Source: Pseudomonas putida (GTDB taxonomy: Bacteria; Pseudomonadota; Gammaproteobacteria; Pseudomonadales; Pseudomonadaceae). From it: a stretch of DNA of 64,000 nucleotides. Made by a program: the position numbers and the translations under genes. The first letter of the stretch is position 1, and each line of letters opens with the position of its first letter. The stretch spans positions 5,456,001 to 5,520,000 of the forward strand of contig NZ_CP026115.2 in NCBI RefSeq assembly GCF_009883635.2, written 5' to 3'. The notes below the pieces were generated by a model. That model worked only from the letters and a program-made list of their open reading frames with translations, was not told the origin of the DNA and searched no databases. Shown here in pieces: positions 42,265 to 51,677 of this stretch.

Positions 42265-45200
42265 ACCTGTCCGGACCGTTCATCCGCCGGCCAGTGGCGA
42301 CCATGCTGCTGAGCCTGGCGATCATGCTGCTCGGCGGTGTCAGCTTCGGCCTGCTGCCGGTGGCGCCGTTGCCGCAGATGGACTTCCCGGTGATCGTGGT
42401 GCAAGCCAACCTGTCCGGGGCCAGCCCCGAAGTCATGGCCGCCACCGTGGCCACGCCGCTGGAGCGCAAGCTCGGCAGCATCGCCGGCGTCACCACCCTG
42501 ACCAGCAGCTCGAACCAGGGCTCGACCCGGGTGATCATCGGCTTCGAGATGGGCCGCGACATCGACGGTGCCGCCCGTGAGGTGCAGGCAGCGATCAATG
42601 CCACGCGCAACCTGCTGCCCAGCGGCATGCGCAGCATGCCCACCTACAAGAAGATCAACCCGTCGCAGGCGCCGATCATGGTGCTCTCGCTGACCTCCAG
42701 CGTGTTGCAGAAGGGCCAGCTGTACGACCTGGCCGATACCATCCTGTCGCAGAGCCTGGCCCAGGTCAGCGGGGTAGGGGAAGTGCAGATCGGCGGCAGC
42801 TCGCTGCCGGCGGTGCGCATTGCCGTGGAGCCGCAGTTGCTCAACCAGTACAGCCTGTCGCTGGACGAGGTGCGCACTGCGGTGTCCAACGCCAACCAGC
42901 GCCGGCCCATGGGCTTTGTCGAGGATGCCGAGCGCAACTGGCAGGTGCGCGCCAACGATCAGCTGGAAACCGCCAAGGACTACGAGCCGATCGTGATCCG
43001 CCAGTCGAATGGCACCATCCTGCGCCTGTCTGACGTGGCCACCGTCACCGATGGCGTCGAGAACCGCTACAACAGCGGCTTCTTCAACGACCAGAGCGCC
43101 GTGCTGCTGGTGGTCAACCGCCAGACCGGCGCCAACATCATCGAAACCGTTGACCAGATCAAGGCACAGCTGCCGGCCCTGCAGTCGTTGCTGCCTGCCA
43201 GCGTCCAGCTGAACGTGGCCATGGACCGCTCGCCCGTGATCAAGGCCACCCTCAAGGAGGCCGAGCATACCCTGCTGATCGCTGTGGTGCTGGTGATCCT
43301 GGTGGTCTATGTGTTCCTCGGCAGCCTGCGCGCCTCGCTGATCCCTAGCCTGGCGGTGCCGGTGTCGCTGGTGGGCACCTTCGCAGTGATGTACCTGTGC
43401 GGGTTCTCGTTGAACAACCTGTCGCTGATGGCGCTGATCCTGGCCACCGGCCTGGTGGTGGACGATGCCATCGTGGTGCTGGAGAACATCTCCCGGCACA
43501 TCGAGGACGGCCAGCCGCCGATGCGCGCGGCATTCCTTGGCGCCAGGGAAGTCGGCTTCACCCTGCTGTCGATGAACGTCTCGCTGGTGGCCGTGTTCGT
43601 CTCGATCCTGTTCATGGGCGGCATCGTGCGCAACCTGTTTCAGGAGTTCTCGATCACCCTGGCGGCGGCGATCATCGTCTCGCTGGTGGTGTCGCTGACC
43701 CTCACGCCGATGCTCTGCGCCCGTTGGCTCAAGCCTCACCGCGCCGAGCCGACACGCCTGCAACGTTGGAGCGACAAGGCCCACCAGCGCATGGTCGATG
43801 TCTACGACCGCAGCCTCGGCTGGGCGCTGCGGCACAAGCGCCTGACCCTGATCAGCCTGCTGGCGACCATCGGCCTGAACATCGCCCTTTACGTGGTGAT
43901 ACCCAAGACCCTGATGCCGCAACAGGACACCGGCCAGTTGCAAGGCTTTATCCGTGGCGACGATGGCCTGTCGTTCAGCGTGATGCAGCCGAAGATGGAG
44001 ATCTATCGCCGCGCGTTGCTCGCCGACCCGGCGGTAGAGAGCGTGGCCGGCTTCATCGGTGGCAACAGTGGCACCAACAACGCCTTCGTACTGGTACGCC
44101 TGAAACCCATCGCCGAGCGCAAGCTCGATGCGCAGAAGGTCATCGAACGACTGCGCAAGGAAATGCCCAAGGTGCCGGGTGGGCGGCTGTTCCTGATGGC
44201 CGACCAGGACCTGCAACTGGGCGGTGGTGGCCGTGACCAGACCTCCTCGCAGTATCTGTATACCTTGCAGAGCGGCGACCTGGCGGCCCTGCGCCAGTGG
44301 TTTCCCAAGGTGGTCGCGGCCCTGCGCGCATTGCCCGAACTGACCGCCATTGACGCCCGTGACGGCTCCGGTACGCAGCAGGTGACCCTGGTGGTCGACC
44401 GTGACCAGGCCAAGCGCCTGGGCATCGACATGGACATGGTCACCGCAGTGCTGAACAACGCCTACAGCCAGCGGCAGATTTCGACCATCTACGACAGCCT
44501 CAACCAGTACCAGGTGGTCCTGGAGATCAACCCGAAATACGCCTGGGACCCAAGCACCCTGGAACAAGTGCAGGTGATCACCAGCGACGGCGCGCGGGTG
44601 CCGCTGTCGACCATTGCCCACTACGAGAACAGCCTGGCCAATGACCGGGTCAGCCACGAAGGCCAGTTCGCCTCCGAAGACATCGCCTTCGACGTTGCCG
44701 AAGGCTACAGCCCCGACCAGGCCATGGCCGCGGTGGAACGCGAAGTGGCCAAGCTGGGCCTGCCCGAGGAAGTGATTGCCAAGCTCGGCGGCACGGCCAG
44801 CGCCTTCGCCAAGACCCAGGAAGGGCAGCCGTTCATGATCCTCGGTGCCCTGGTGCTGGTGTACCTGGTGCTGGGCATTCTCTACGAGAGCTACATCCAC
44901 CCGCTGACCATCCTGTCGACCTTGCCCTCGGCCGGCGTCGGTGCCTTGCTCGCGCTGTACGCCACGGGCGGCGAGTTCAGCCTGATCTCGCTGCTGGGCC
45001 TGTTCCTGCTGATCGGCGTGGTGAAGAAGAACGCCATCCTGATGATCGACCTGGCGCTGCAACTTGAGCGCCACCAGGGCCTGAGCCCGGAAGAGTCGAT
45101 CCGCCGCGCCTGCCTGCTGCGCCTGCGGCCGATCCTGATGACTACCCTGGCGGCCATCCTCGGCGCCTTGCCGTTGCTGATCAGCCGCGCCGAAGGTGCG

Positions 45201-45368
45201 GAGATGCGCCAGCCGCTGGGCTTGACCATCATCGGCGGCCTGGTCGTCAGCCAGCTGCTGACCCTTTACACGACGCCGGTGGTGTACCTGTACCTGGACC
45301 GCCTGCGCCACCGATTCAACCATTGGCGCGGTATCCGCACCGACGCCGCCCTGGACACACCGCTATGA
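42261..45368 (+). CDS. mdtC: RND multidrug efflux pump subunit MdtC
   Basis: 1035 aa, paralogue of MdtB and similar in length. Starts '[21 protein letters not shown]'. The proton-relay residues are present in '[14 protein letters not shown]' and '[19 protein letters not shown]'. Two RND genes in tandem with one adaptor is the mdtABC arrangement, and both pumps here look catalytically complete. Overlaps mdtB and the outer membrane channel gene by ATGA. Confidence 0.95.
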   Translation: MNLSGPFIRRPVATMLLSLAIMLLGGVSFGLLPVAPLPQMDFPVIVVQANLSGASPEVMAATVATPLERKLGSIAGVTTLTSSSNQGSTRVIIGFEMGRDIDGAAREVQAAINATRNLLPSGMRSMPTYKKINPSQAPIMVLSLTSSVLQKGQLYDLADTILSQSLAQVSGVGEVQIGGSSLPAVRIAVEPQLLNQYSLSLDEVRTAVSNANQRRPMGFVEDAERNWQVRANDQLETAKDYEPIVIRQSNGTILRLSDVATVTDGVENRYNSGFFNDQSAVLLVVNRQTGANIIETVDQIKAQLPALQSLLPASVQLNVAMDRSPVIKATLKEAEHTLLIAVVLVILVVYVFLGSLRASLIPSLAVPVSLVGTFAVMYLCGFSLNNLSLMALILATGLVVDDAIVVLENISRHIEDGQPPMRAAFLGAREVGFTLLSMNVSLVAVFVSILFMGGIVRNLFQEFSITLAAAIIVSLVVSLTLTPMLCARWLKPHRAEPTRLQRWSDKAHQRMVDVYDRSLGWALRHKRLTLISLLATIGLNIALYVVIPKTLMPQQDTGQLQGFIRGDDGLSFSVMQPKMEIYRRALLADPAVESVAGFIGGNSGTNNAFVLVRLKPIAERKLDAQKVIERLRKEMPKVPGGRLFLMADQDLQLGGGGRDQTSSQYLYTLQSGDLAALRQWFPKVVAALRALPELTAIDARDGSGTQQVTLVVDRDQAKRLGIDMDMVTAVLNNAYSQRQISTIYDSLNQYQVVLEINPKYAWDPSTLEQVQVITSDGARVPLSTIAHYENSLANDRVSHEGQFASEDIAFDVAEGYSPDQAMAAVEREVAKLGLPEEVIAKLGGTASAFAKTQEGQPFMILGALVLVYLVLGILYESYIHPLTILSTLPSAGVGALLALYATGGEFSLISLLGLFLLIGVVKKNAILMIDLALQLERHQGLSPEESIRRACLLRLRPILMTTLAAILGALPLLISRAEGAEMRQPLGLTIIGGLVVSQLLTLYTTPVVYLYLDRLRHRFNHWRGIRTDAALDTPL

Positions 45369-46852
45369 ACTTCGCCCAGACCCGACTTCACCGTGCCTTG
45401 CAGCTGCTGACCCGTGGGCGGGGCTCACGCCTGGCCGGGGCCGGGCTGTGCGTGGCCATGCTCAGTGCCTGTACCCTGAGCCCGGACTACCACCGCCCGC
45501 AACTGAGCACCCCGGCGCAGTACAAGCAGGCCGAAGGCTGGACCCAGGCCAACCCGTCCGATGCCATCGCCCGTGGCGCCTGGTGGGAGATCTACGGGGA
45601 TGCCGGGCTGAATGCGCTGGTCGAGGAGCTCAACCGCAGCAACCAGACCGTCGCGCAATCGGAAGCCCAGTACCGCCAGGCCCAGGCGCTGGTGCGTAGC
45701 AGCCGGGCATCGCTGTTCCCCAGCCTGGACCTGAGCGCCAGCAAGAACCGCTCGGCACAAGGCACCGGTAGCTCCAGTTCGAGCCTGTCCAACAACAGCA
45801 GCGGTATCCGCAACACCTACAACGCGCAGCTCGGCGTCAGCTGGGAAGTCGACCTGTGGGGCAAGCTGCGCGAAACCATGAATGCCAACGAAGCCAGTGC
45901 CGAAGCCAGCTTCGCCGACCTGGCCGCGATCCGCCTCAGTCAGCAGTCCGAGCTGGTGCAGAACTACCTGCAGCTGCGGGTGATCGACGAGCAGAAGCGC
46001 TTGCTCGAAGCGACTGTCGCGACCTACGAGCGGTCGCTGCGGATGAACGAAAACCAGTACCGTGCAGGCGTCGCCGGCCCGGATGCAGTGGCCCAGGCGC
46101 GTACCCAGCTGAAGTCCACCCAGGCCGACCTGATTGACCTGATCTGGCAGCGCGCGCAGTTCGAGAACGCCATCGCGGTGCTGCTGGGCAATGCCCCGGC
46201 GGAGTTCTCCCTGGCCGACAGCAAAAGCATTCCGGCACTGCCGCAGATCCCGGTGACGCTGCCGTCGCAACTGCTCGAACGCCGCCCGGACATTGCCTCG
46301 GCCGAGCGCAACGTGATGGCCGCCAACGCCAATATCGGCGTGGCCCGCGCCGCCTACTTCCCGGACCTGAGCCTGAGCATGAGCGGCGGATATTCCAGCA
46401 GCAGCTTCAGCAACTGGATCGAGCTGCCCAACCGCTACTGGTCGGTGGGGCCGCAACTGGCGATGACGTTGTTCGACGCCGGCAAGCGCAGCGCCGAGGT
46501 TGACCGCACCCGGGCGGTGTATGACCAGACCGTGGCGCAGTACCGCCAGACCGTGCTCGACGGCTTCAAAGAGGTGGAGAACTTCCTGGTGCAGTTGAAG
46601 GTGTACGCCGATGAAGCCGTGGTGCGCCAGGAAGCGCTGGAAGCGGCACGCGAATCGTTGCGCCTGACCGAGAACCAGTACCGGGCAGGCCTGATCGGTT
46701 ACCTCGATGTGGTCAACGTGCAGACCACGGCGCTGAGTAACGAGCGCAGTGCGCTGACCCTGCTGCAAGGGCGGCTGGTGGCCAGCGTGCAGCTGATTGC
46801 CGCGCTGGGCGGCGGCTGGGATGCCGAACAGGCGTTTGCCCAGCAGGAGTAG
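45365..46852 (+). CDS. opmB: Outer membrane efflux channel lipoprotein, OprM/NodT type
   Basis: 495 aa from the ATG at 45365, which overlaps the mdtC stop as ATGA; the ORF start at 45323 is inside mdtC. The signal peptide ends in a lipobox ('VAMLSACTLSPDYHRP', Cys near residue 37). Two repeats of the TolC-fold follow, each with long alpha-helical heptads ('YRQAQALVRSSRASLFPSLDLSAS', 'NQYRAGVAGPDAVAQARTQL', 'NQYRAGLIGYLDVVNVQTTAL'). It completes a dedicated tripartite pump; in E. coli mdtABC uses the separate TolC. A REP pair follows. Confidence 0.93.
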   Translation: MNFAQTRLHRALQLLTRGRGSRLAGAGLCVAMLSACTLSPDYHRPQLSTPAQYKQAEGWTQANPSDAIARGAWWEIYGDAGLNALVEELNRSNQTVAQSEAQYRQAQALVRSSRASLFPSLDLSASKNRSAQGTGSSSSSLSNNSSGIRNTYNAQLGVSWEVDLWGKLRETMNANEASAEASFADLAAIRLSQQSELVQNYLQLRVIDEQKRLLEATVATYERSLRMNENQYRAGVAGPDAVAQARTQLKSTQADLIDLIWQRAQFENAIAVLLGNAPAEFSLADSKSIPALPQIPVTLPSQLLERRPDIASAERNVMAANANIGVARAAYFPDLSLSMSGGYSSSSFSNWIELPNRYWSVGPQLAMTLFDAGKRSAEVDRTRAVYDQTVAQYRQTVLDGFKEVENFLVQLKVYADEAVVRQEALEAARESLRLTENQYRAGLIGYLDVVNVQTTALSNERSALTLLQGRLVASVQLIAALGGGWDAEQAFAQQE

Positions 46853-47188
46853 GCACTACCGTGCTAAGGGCTGGCACGATCCTGTGGGCGCCGCGCTTGC
46901 CGGCGATGGGCCGCGAAGCGGCCCCGTCAATTTGTGCAACAACCTTGAAATTGTGGGGCCGCTTCGCGGCCCATCGCCGGCAAGCGCGGCTCCCACAAAA
47001 AAAGCGCGGCGGTCCGACAAATGGCAATTTGCCTCCATCGTGCTGGAAATGGCTCTGAGTCAGGGGATTCAGCAAGTTTTATTACTCGATGGATCCATTC
47101 CCATTCGCACAAACCCCGTGCGTTTCGCCAAAGCTTGAGTACAATCGTCAGTTTTTTCGGGCCCCCCTGTCCCGAGCTGGATTTTCCA
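46853..47188. other. 336-base intergenic region between the efflux operon and the MHYT gene
   Basis: Its first half is a paired REP element (46883-46997), directly followed by an A-run that could end transcripts from the efflux operon. The second half (about 47040-47188) must hold the promoter of the MHYT-GGDEF-EAL gene. I see no further gene. Confidence 0.65.
46883..46997. repeat. Paired REP element with near-perfect 43-base arms
   Basis: Arms 46883-46925 and 46955-46997 are complementary except at one position, with a 29-base centre. The core is TGTGGGCGCCGCGCTTGCCG and each arm includes an extra GGGCCGCGAAGCGGCCC hairpin. Confidence 0.9.
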
Positions 47189-49276
47189 ATGCTGACCGGT
47201 AGTTACTCCTCTGCGCTGGTGCTGATTTCACTCTGCGTAGCCATCCTTGCTTCCTACACCGCCCTTGACCTGACTGGCCGCATCGCCACGGCCAAGGGCC
47301 GTGCCGTGTATTTGTGGATGGGCGGGGGTGCGCTGGCCATGGGCATCGGCGTCTGGTCGATGCACTTCATCGGCATGCTCGCCTTCAGCCTGCCCATCGC
47401 CCTGGGCTACGACATCGGCCTGACCGCGTTCTCGCTGGTAATCGCCGTGCTGTCTTCCGGCTTCGCCCTGTGGCTGGTGAGCCAGCCCAGCCTGCCCCGA
47501 CTGCAGCTGGCCTTTGGCGCCCTGATCATGGGCACTGGCATCGCCTGCATGCACTACACCGGCATGGCTGCACTGCGCATACTGCCCGGCATCGATTATG
47601 ACCCGACCTTGTTCGGCGTCTCGCTGGCCATAGCGGTAGGCGCTTCGGCGGCCGCGTTGTGGATTGCCTTCCGCCTGCGTCAGCACACCCCCTACGTGCG
47701 ACAGATCCGCGGCCTGGCAGCCATGGTGATGGGCGTTGCCATCGTCGGCATGCACTACACCGGCATGGCTGCGGCGAATTTCCCCGAGGGCAGCTACTGT
47801 GGCGCGCTGGTAAGCGGCCTGCAGGGCGATGGCCTGGTCTATCTGGTGTTGATCACCACCTTGGCGGTGCTGGCCGCGGCGTTGCTCACGTCGGTACTGG
47901 ACGCGCGCCTCGAAGCACGTACGGCGGCGTTGGCCCACTCATTGACCCTGGCCAACCAGGAGCTGACACAGCTGGCTTTGCACGACACCTTGACCGGGCT
48001 GCCCAACCGCACGCTGTTGTCTGACCGCATCGATCAGGCGATTGGCAAAGTGGCGGAGCAGGGTGGCTGCTTTGCGCTGATGTTCATTGACCTGGATGGT
48101 TTCAAGCCGGTCAACGATGCCTTTGGCCACCATGTTGGCGACCTGCTGCTCAAGGCCGTGGCGGCCCGCCTGCGCGGCCACCTGCACAGCCAGGACACCT
48201 TGGCGCGCATCGGCGGTGACGAGTTCGTGCTGCTGGTGGAGCTGCAAGAGCCGGAAGACGCCATGGATGTCGCGGTCAAGCAGGTCAACCTGGTGTCGCG
48301 CCTCTTCCGCGTCGCCGAGCATGACCTGCAACTCACAGCCAGCCTGGGCATCGTGATGTACCCCGGCAACGGCCAGGACCAGCTCGAACTGCTGCGCAAC
48401 GCCGACGCGGCCATGTACCACGCCAAGAGCGCTGGCAAGAACGGTTACAGCTTCTTCGACGTGTCGATGAACAGCAACGCCCGGCAACAGTTACAGCTGC
48501 TGCAGGACCTGCGGGCGGCCCTCGAACAAGGTCAGTTCCGCCTGCACTACCAGCCCAAGTTCGACGCCCAGGCCTGCAGGCCGATCGGTGCCGAAGCCTT
48601 GCTGCGCTGGGAGCACCCACAGCACGGCCTGATGCTGCCTGACCGCTTCATTGGCCTGGCGGAAAAGACCGGCCTGATCATCCCGATTGGCGAGTGGGTG
48701 CTGGATCAAGCCTGTCGGCAGATGCGCCAGTGGCTCGAGCAAGGGCACCGCGATTGGCGCATGGCGGTCAACCTGTCGGCCATCCAGTTCTGCCATGCCG
48801 GCCTGGTTGACAGTGTTGCCCGCGCCCTGCAGGAGAACGGCCTGCCGGCCAACTGCCTGACCCTGGAAATTACCGAAACCACTGCCATGCACGACGCCGA
48901 TGCCAGCCTGACCGTGCTGCAGCAGCTTTCCGACATGGGTGTGGACCTGTCGATCGACGACTTCGGCACCGGTTATTCGAGCCTGATGTACCTCAAGCGC
49001 CTGCCGGCCAACGAGCTGAAGATCGACCGTGGTTTCGTACGTGACCTGGAACAGGACAGCGATGACGCCGCGATCGTCTCGGCAATCGTCGCCCTGGGCC
49101 AGGCGCTGGGCCTGCGCATCGTGGCCGAAGGGGTGGAAACCAACCGCCAGCAGGACTTCCTGACCCGCCTGGGTTGTGATTCGCTGCAAGGCTATCTACT
49201 CGGTCAGCCGGTGCCGGCCGAGCAGTTCATGGGCAGGTTGCAGGCGTTGCGCGAAGAAAGCGAAGTGGCTGTCTAG
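47189..49276 (+). CDS. MHYT-GGDEF-EAL cyclic di-GMP turnover protein
   Basis: 695 aa from the ATG at 47189. Residues about 1-245 are a seven-helix MHYT sensor with the motifs MHFIGM (58), MHYTGM (121) and MHYTGM (188), thought to bind copper and sense O2, CO or NO. The GGDEF motif is intact (48212-48226) and the EAL domain keeps EAL (48593-48601) and 'DDFGTGYSSL'. So both synthesis and breakdown of cyclic di-GMP are possible. The I-site is HSQD in place of RxxD. The 3' end overlaps the convergent small gene by 4 bases. Confidence 0.93.
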   Translation: MLTGSYSSALVLISLCVAILASYTALDLTGRIATAKGRAVYLWMGGGALAMGIGVWSMHFIGMLAFSLPIALGYDIGLTAFSLVIAVLSSGFALWLVSQPSLPRLQLAFGALIMGTGIACMHYTGMAALRILPGIDYDPTLFGVSLAIAVGASAAALWIAFRLRQHTPYVRQIRGLAAMVMGVAIVGMHYTGMAAANFPEGSYCGALVSGLQGDGLVYLVLITTLAVLAAALLTSVLDARLEARTAALAHSLTLANQELTQLALHDTLTGLPNRTLLSDRIDQAIGKVAEQGGCFALMFIDLDGFKPVNDAFGHHVGDLLLKAVAARLRGHLHSQDTLARIGGDEFVLLVELQEPEDAMDVAVKQVNLVSRLFRVAEHDLQLTASLGIVMYPGNGQDQLELLRNADAAMYHAKSAGKNGYSFFDVSMNSNARQQLQLLQDLRAALEQGQFRLHYQPKFDAQACRPIGAEALLRWEHPQHGLMLPDRFIGLAEKTGLIIPIGEWVLDQACRQMRQWLEQGHRDWRMAVNLSAIQFCHAGLVDSVARALQENGLPANCLTLEITETTAMHDADASLTVLQQLSDMGVDLSIDDFGTGYSSLMYLKRLPANELKIDRGFVRDLEQDSDDAAIVSAIVALGQALGLRIVAEGVETNRQQDFLTRLGCDSLQGYLLGQPVPAEQFMGRLQALREESEVAV

Positions 49277-49533
49277 CCCGCATCCAGCAGGGAGAAGGGT
49301 GGGGCAAAGGCTTCCATCTCGGCCTCCACGGCCTCGATGATGCGTTCGACATCTGCTGCGGCCATGATCGCCGTGCAGGGGATGCCGGCAATGGCCAGCA
49401 GGGTCTCGCCCGTGGCCCGATCGAACAGCCGTGCAACCATGCTGCGCGGTGCATCCATGCTGGCTTCGAAGCCCAGCGGATGGAAGTGCCAGCGCATCAC
49501 CTGGCAGGCGTTGGGGAACGTCATCTTGTTCAA
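49273..49533 (-). CDS. Small DUF1652-like protein with TTG start
   Basis: 86 aa if started at the TTG at 49533, which has AAGGAGG 5 bases upstream; the ATG at 49524 would be 14 bases from it, too far. 'RWHFHPLGFEASMDAPRSMVARLFD' and 'GETLLAIAGIP' followed by 'VERIIEAVEAEME' resemble the DUF1652 proteins common in Pseudomonas, cytosolic and of unknown function. The stop codons of this gene and of the convergent MHYT gene overlap. Confidence 0.75.
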   Translation of the reverse strand: MNKMTFPNACQVMRWHFHPLGFEASMDAPRSMVARLFDRATGETLLAIAGIPCTAIMAAADVERIIEAVEAEMEAFAPPFSLLDAG

Positions 49534-49654
49534 GCCAGCCTCCTTGTCCTTGCCTGGACGCGGTGATCGACCGCCGTTCGCTCGGCTGCCGGGAACCTAA
49601 CCATAGCACCTGCCACAGCCCATGTTCGGACCAGGACAAGACAAATGTATGAAT

Positions 49655-49683
49655 GCATGACAGCGTTCACACACCTGTCATGC
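49655..49683. promoter_or_regulatory. Inverted repeat between the DUF1652-like gene and the aminotransferase gene
   Basis: GCATGACAG and CTGTCATGC are perfect 9-base arms around an 11-base centre. It lies between divergent starts, 122 bases from one and 146 from the other. It shares the TGACAG/CTGTCA half-sites seen at 32974. Nothing else in this 295-base gap stands out. Confidence 0.45.
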
Positions 49684-49828
49684 ACGCCGTTTGGCGGCAA
49701 ATGGCCACGCAAACGTTTTCTCCGCACGATGCCCGCATGGTTGCCGATTTGCTCTGCTATTTTTATCCACATTCGGCGCACAGCGTTTTCGGACGAGCGG
49801 TGCGAGCTGGGCAGACAGGGAGACAGTC

Positions 49829-51058
49829 ATGCGCTATTCCACGCTCACCCAACGCATCGTCGGCGAAGCCGTTGCGGCATGGGACATTCACTATCAGGCC
49901 CAGGCACTGCGCCGCGAGGGGCGCGAGATCTTTCTGCTGTCGATGGGCGATCCGGACTTCGACACGCCAGCGCCGGTGGTCGACGCGGCGATTGCCAGCC
50001 TGCAGCGTGGCGAAACCCATTACAGCGACGTGCACGGTAGCCTGGCGCTGCGCCAGGCGATTGCCCGGCGCACAGGCGCGCAGGTCTTGGCCGACCAGGT
50101 GATGGTCCTCGCCGGTGCCCAGTGCGCCCTGTACGCGGTTTGTCAATGCCTGTTCGAACACGGTGACGAGGTGATCATCGCCGAGCCGATGTATGTCACC
50201 TACCAGGGCGTGCTCGCTGCCTGCGGGGCACAGCCCGTGCAGGTAGCTGTCAGCCCGGAGCAGGGCTTTCGCCTTGACCCGATGGCGGTGGCCAGGGCGA
50301 TCACCCCGCGTACCCGTGGCCTGCTGCTCAATACCCCGCATAACCCTACCGGCGCCGCCATTTCGCCGCAGGACATGGCGCTGTTGGCGCAACTGTGTCG
50401 TGAACATGACCTGTGGCTCGTGTGCGATCAGGTATATAGCGGCTTGCTGTTCGACGGCGAACCGGCAGACCCGCTTAGCCTGCCGGGCATGGCCGAGCGC
50501 TGCGTGCTGATCGACAGCGTGTCCAAGTCCCATGCCATGAGCGGTTGGCGGGTGGGCTGGGTGGTGGGCCCGCAACCGTTGATAGCCCACCTGGCGACCT
50601 TGGCCATGGCGATGCTGTTCGGCCTGCCGGAGTTTGTCATGGCTGCCGTCTGCGTGGCGCTGGAGCAGGACCTGCCGGCGGTGCACGCGATGCGCGAGGC
50701 CTATCGGCAGCGGCGTGATCGGGTCTGTGCAGCCCTGGCGGATTGCCCGGGAGTGCTTGCCCATCGCCCGGCCGGCGGCATGTTCGTCATGCTCGATATC
50801 CGTGCCACCGGGCTCAGCGCCCAGGCCTTCGCCCAGCGCCTGCTGTGGGAGGAAGGAGTGTCACTCTTGCCTGGCGATGCATTTGGCGCCAGTGCGGCGG
50901 GCCATGTGCGCTTGGGGCTGGTGCTCGATGCCGAGCGCTTGGAACACGCCTGCCAGCGCATCGGCGCCTGCGCAAGACGGATACTAGCCGAGCAGGCCTG
51001 CCGCAATATTGATGGTGAAGCCCAGAATCGCCGTGTTGAACACAAAGCCTACCAGTGA
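49829..51058 (+). CDS. Pyridoxal phosphate aminotransferase, class I/II
   Basis: 409 aa from the ATG at 49829 (GGGAGA upstream); the upstream ORF extension is not coding. Fold type I motifs: '[23 protein letters not shown]', '[19 protein letters not shown]', '[14 protein letters not shown]' (near residue 170), the cofactor Lys in '[19 protein letters not shown]' (near residue 235) and the substrate Arg in 'GHVRLGL' close to the C-terminus. AspC/AlaA-like; the amino acid used is not evident. Its last 75 bases overlap the 3' end of the convergent DUF1345 gene. Confidence 0.9.
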   Translation: MRYSTLTQRIVGEAVAAWDIHYQAQALRREGREIFLLSMGDPDFDTPAPVVDAAIASLQRGETHYSDVHGSLALRQAIARRTGAQVLADQVMVLAGAQCALYAVCQCLFEHGDEVIIAEPMYVTYQGVLAACGAQPVQVAVSPEQGFRLDPMAVARAITPRTRGLLLNTPHNPTGAAISPQDMALLAQLCREHDLWLVCDQVYSGLLFDGEPADPLSLPGMAERCVLIDSVSKSHAMSGWRVGWVVGPQPLIAHLATLAMAMLFGLPEFVMAAVCVALEQDLPAVHAMREAYRQRRDRVCAALADCPGVLAHRPAGGMFVMLDIRATGLSAQAFAQRLLWEEGVSLLPGDAFGASAAGHVRLGLVLDAERLEHACQRIGACARRILAEQACRNIDGEAQNRRVEHKAYQ

Positions 51059-51631
51059 GTGCGCCAGCACCACCCGGCGCATGCCACGCCCGCCGACGCC
51101 GACGTCGGAGGTCTGCACGGCAACGCTGATGGTGAACGAGAAATAGTGGAAGTCCCAATAATCCGGGTTGCACTCACCGTCGGGGAAGCGCAGCGCCGGT
51201 GCATTGCGCTCGCCGGTGTAGAACAGGCGGGCGTAGTGCAGGCTGAAGATGCAGCCGATCAGCAGCCAGGAACCAGCCACGGTCAGCCCGGTGTACAGGT
51301 AGTGCAGGGCCAGCGCACTGCCTTGCAGGCCGCGGCTGGAAACCAGCTGCAGGGTCACGGCCGCCAGGCTGGCGATGGCGGCGATGCACACGGTGAGCAA
51401 CACCAGACCGGCGTTTTCGTCCTCGACCCGGGCGATCTTGCGCACCTTGTCGGGGCTGGCGCGCCAGGTCAGCCACAGCACCAGCAGCAGATAAAGCCAG
51501 ACCCCCAGGTTCCAGCCGGCGAGGATGCGCTGGACGGTATCGTCGGCAGGGATCAGCCAGGCGCCGAGGAGGCCGACCAGGGCGGCGATGCTCAGGCGCG
51601 GGTGGGTACGGGTCAGGCGGTGGAAAGCCAT
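50984..51631 (-). CDS. DUF1345 integral membrane protein
   Basis: 215 aa with about five transmembrane helices; '[24 protein letters not shown]' and '[27 protein letters not shown]' are typical of DUF1345, as is '[21 protein letters not shown]'. Function unknown; some members resemble channel proteins. The final 25 codons overlap the convergent aminotransferase gene on the other strand, so both proteins' C-termini ('[12 protein letters not shown]' here) are constrained by the same DNA. Confidence 0.85.
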   Translation of the reverse strand: MAFHRLTRTHPRLSIAALVGLLGAWLIPADDTVQRILAGWNLGVWLYLLLVLWLTWRASPDKVRKIARVEDENAGLVLLTVCIAAIASLAAVTLQLVSSRGLQGSALALHYLYTGLTVAGSWLLIGCIFSLHYARLFYTGERNAPALRFPDGECNPDYWDFHYFSFTISVAVQTSDVGVGGRGMRRVVLAHSLVGFVFNTAILGFTINIAAGLLG

Positions 51632-51677
51632 GGGCGCTCGCTACAGAACAGTCATGGCTACCACTCTAGACCACTGC

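Noticed and set aside
42195..45323. A 1042-codon open frame antisense to mdtC, and similar long frames such as 39175-41811 (minus), 5718-7010 (plus) and 12183-13613 (minus)
   Set aside because: They are mirror frames of real GC-rich genes: composition is skewed to His, Arg, Gln and Gly, no domain is recognisable, and the opposite frames encode complete known proteins.
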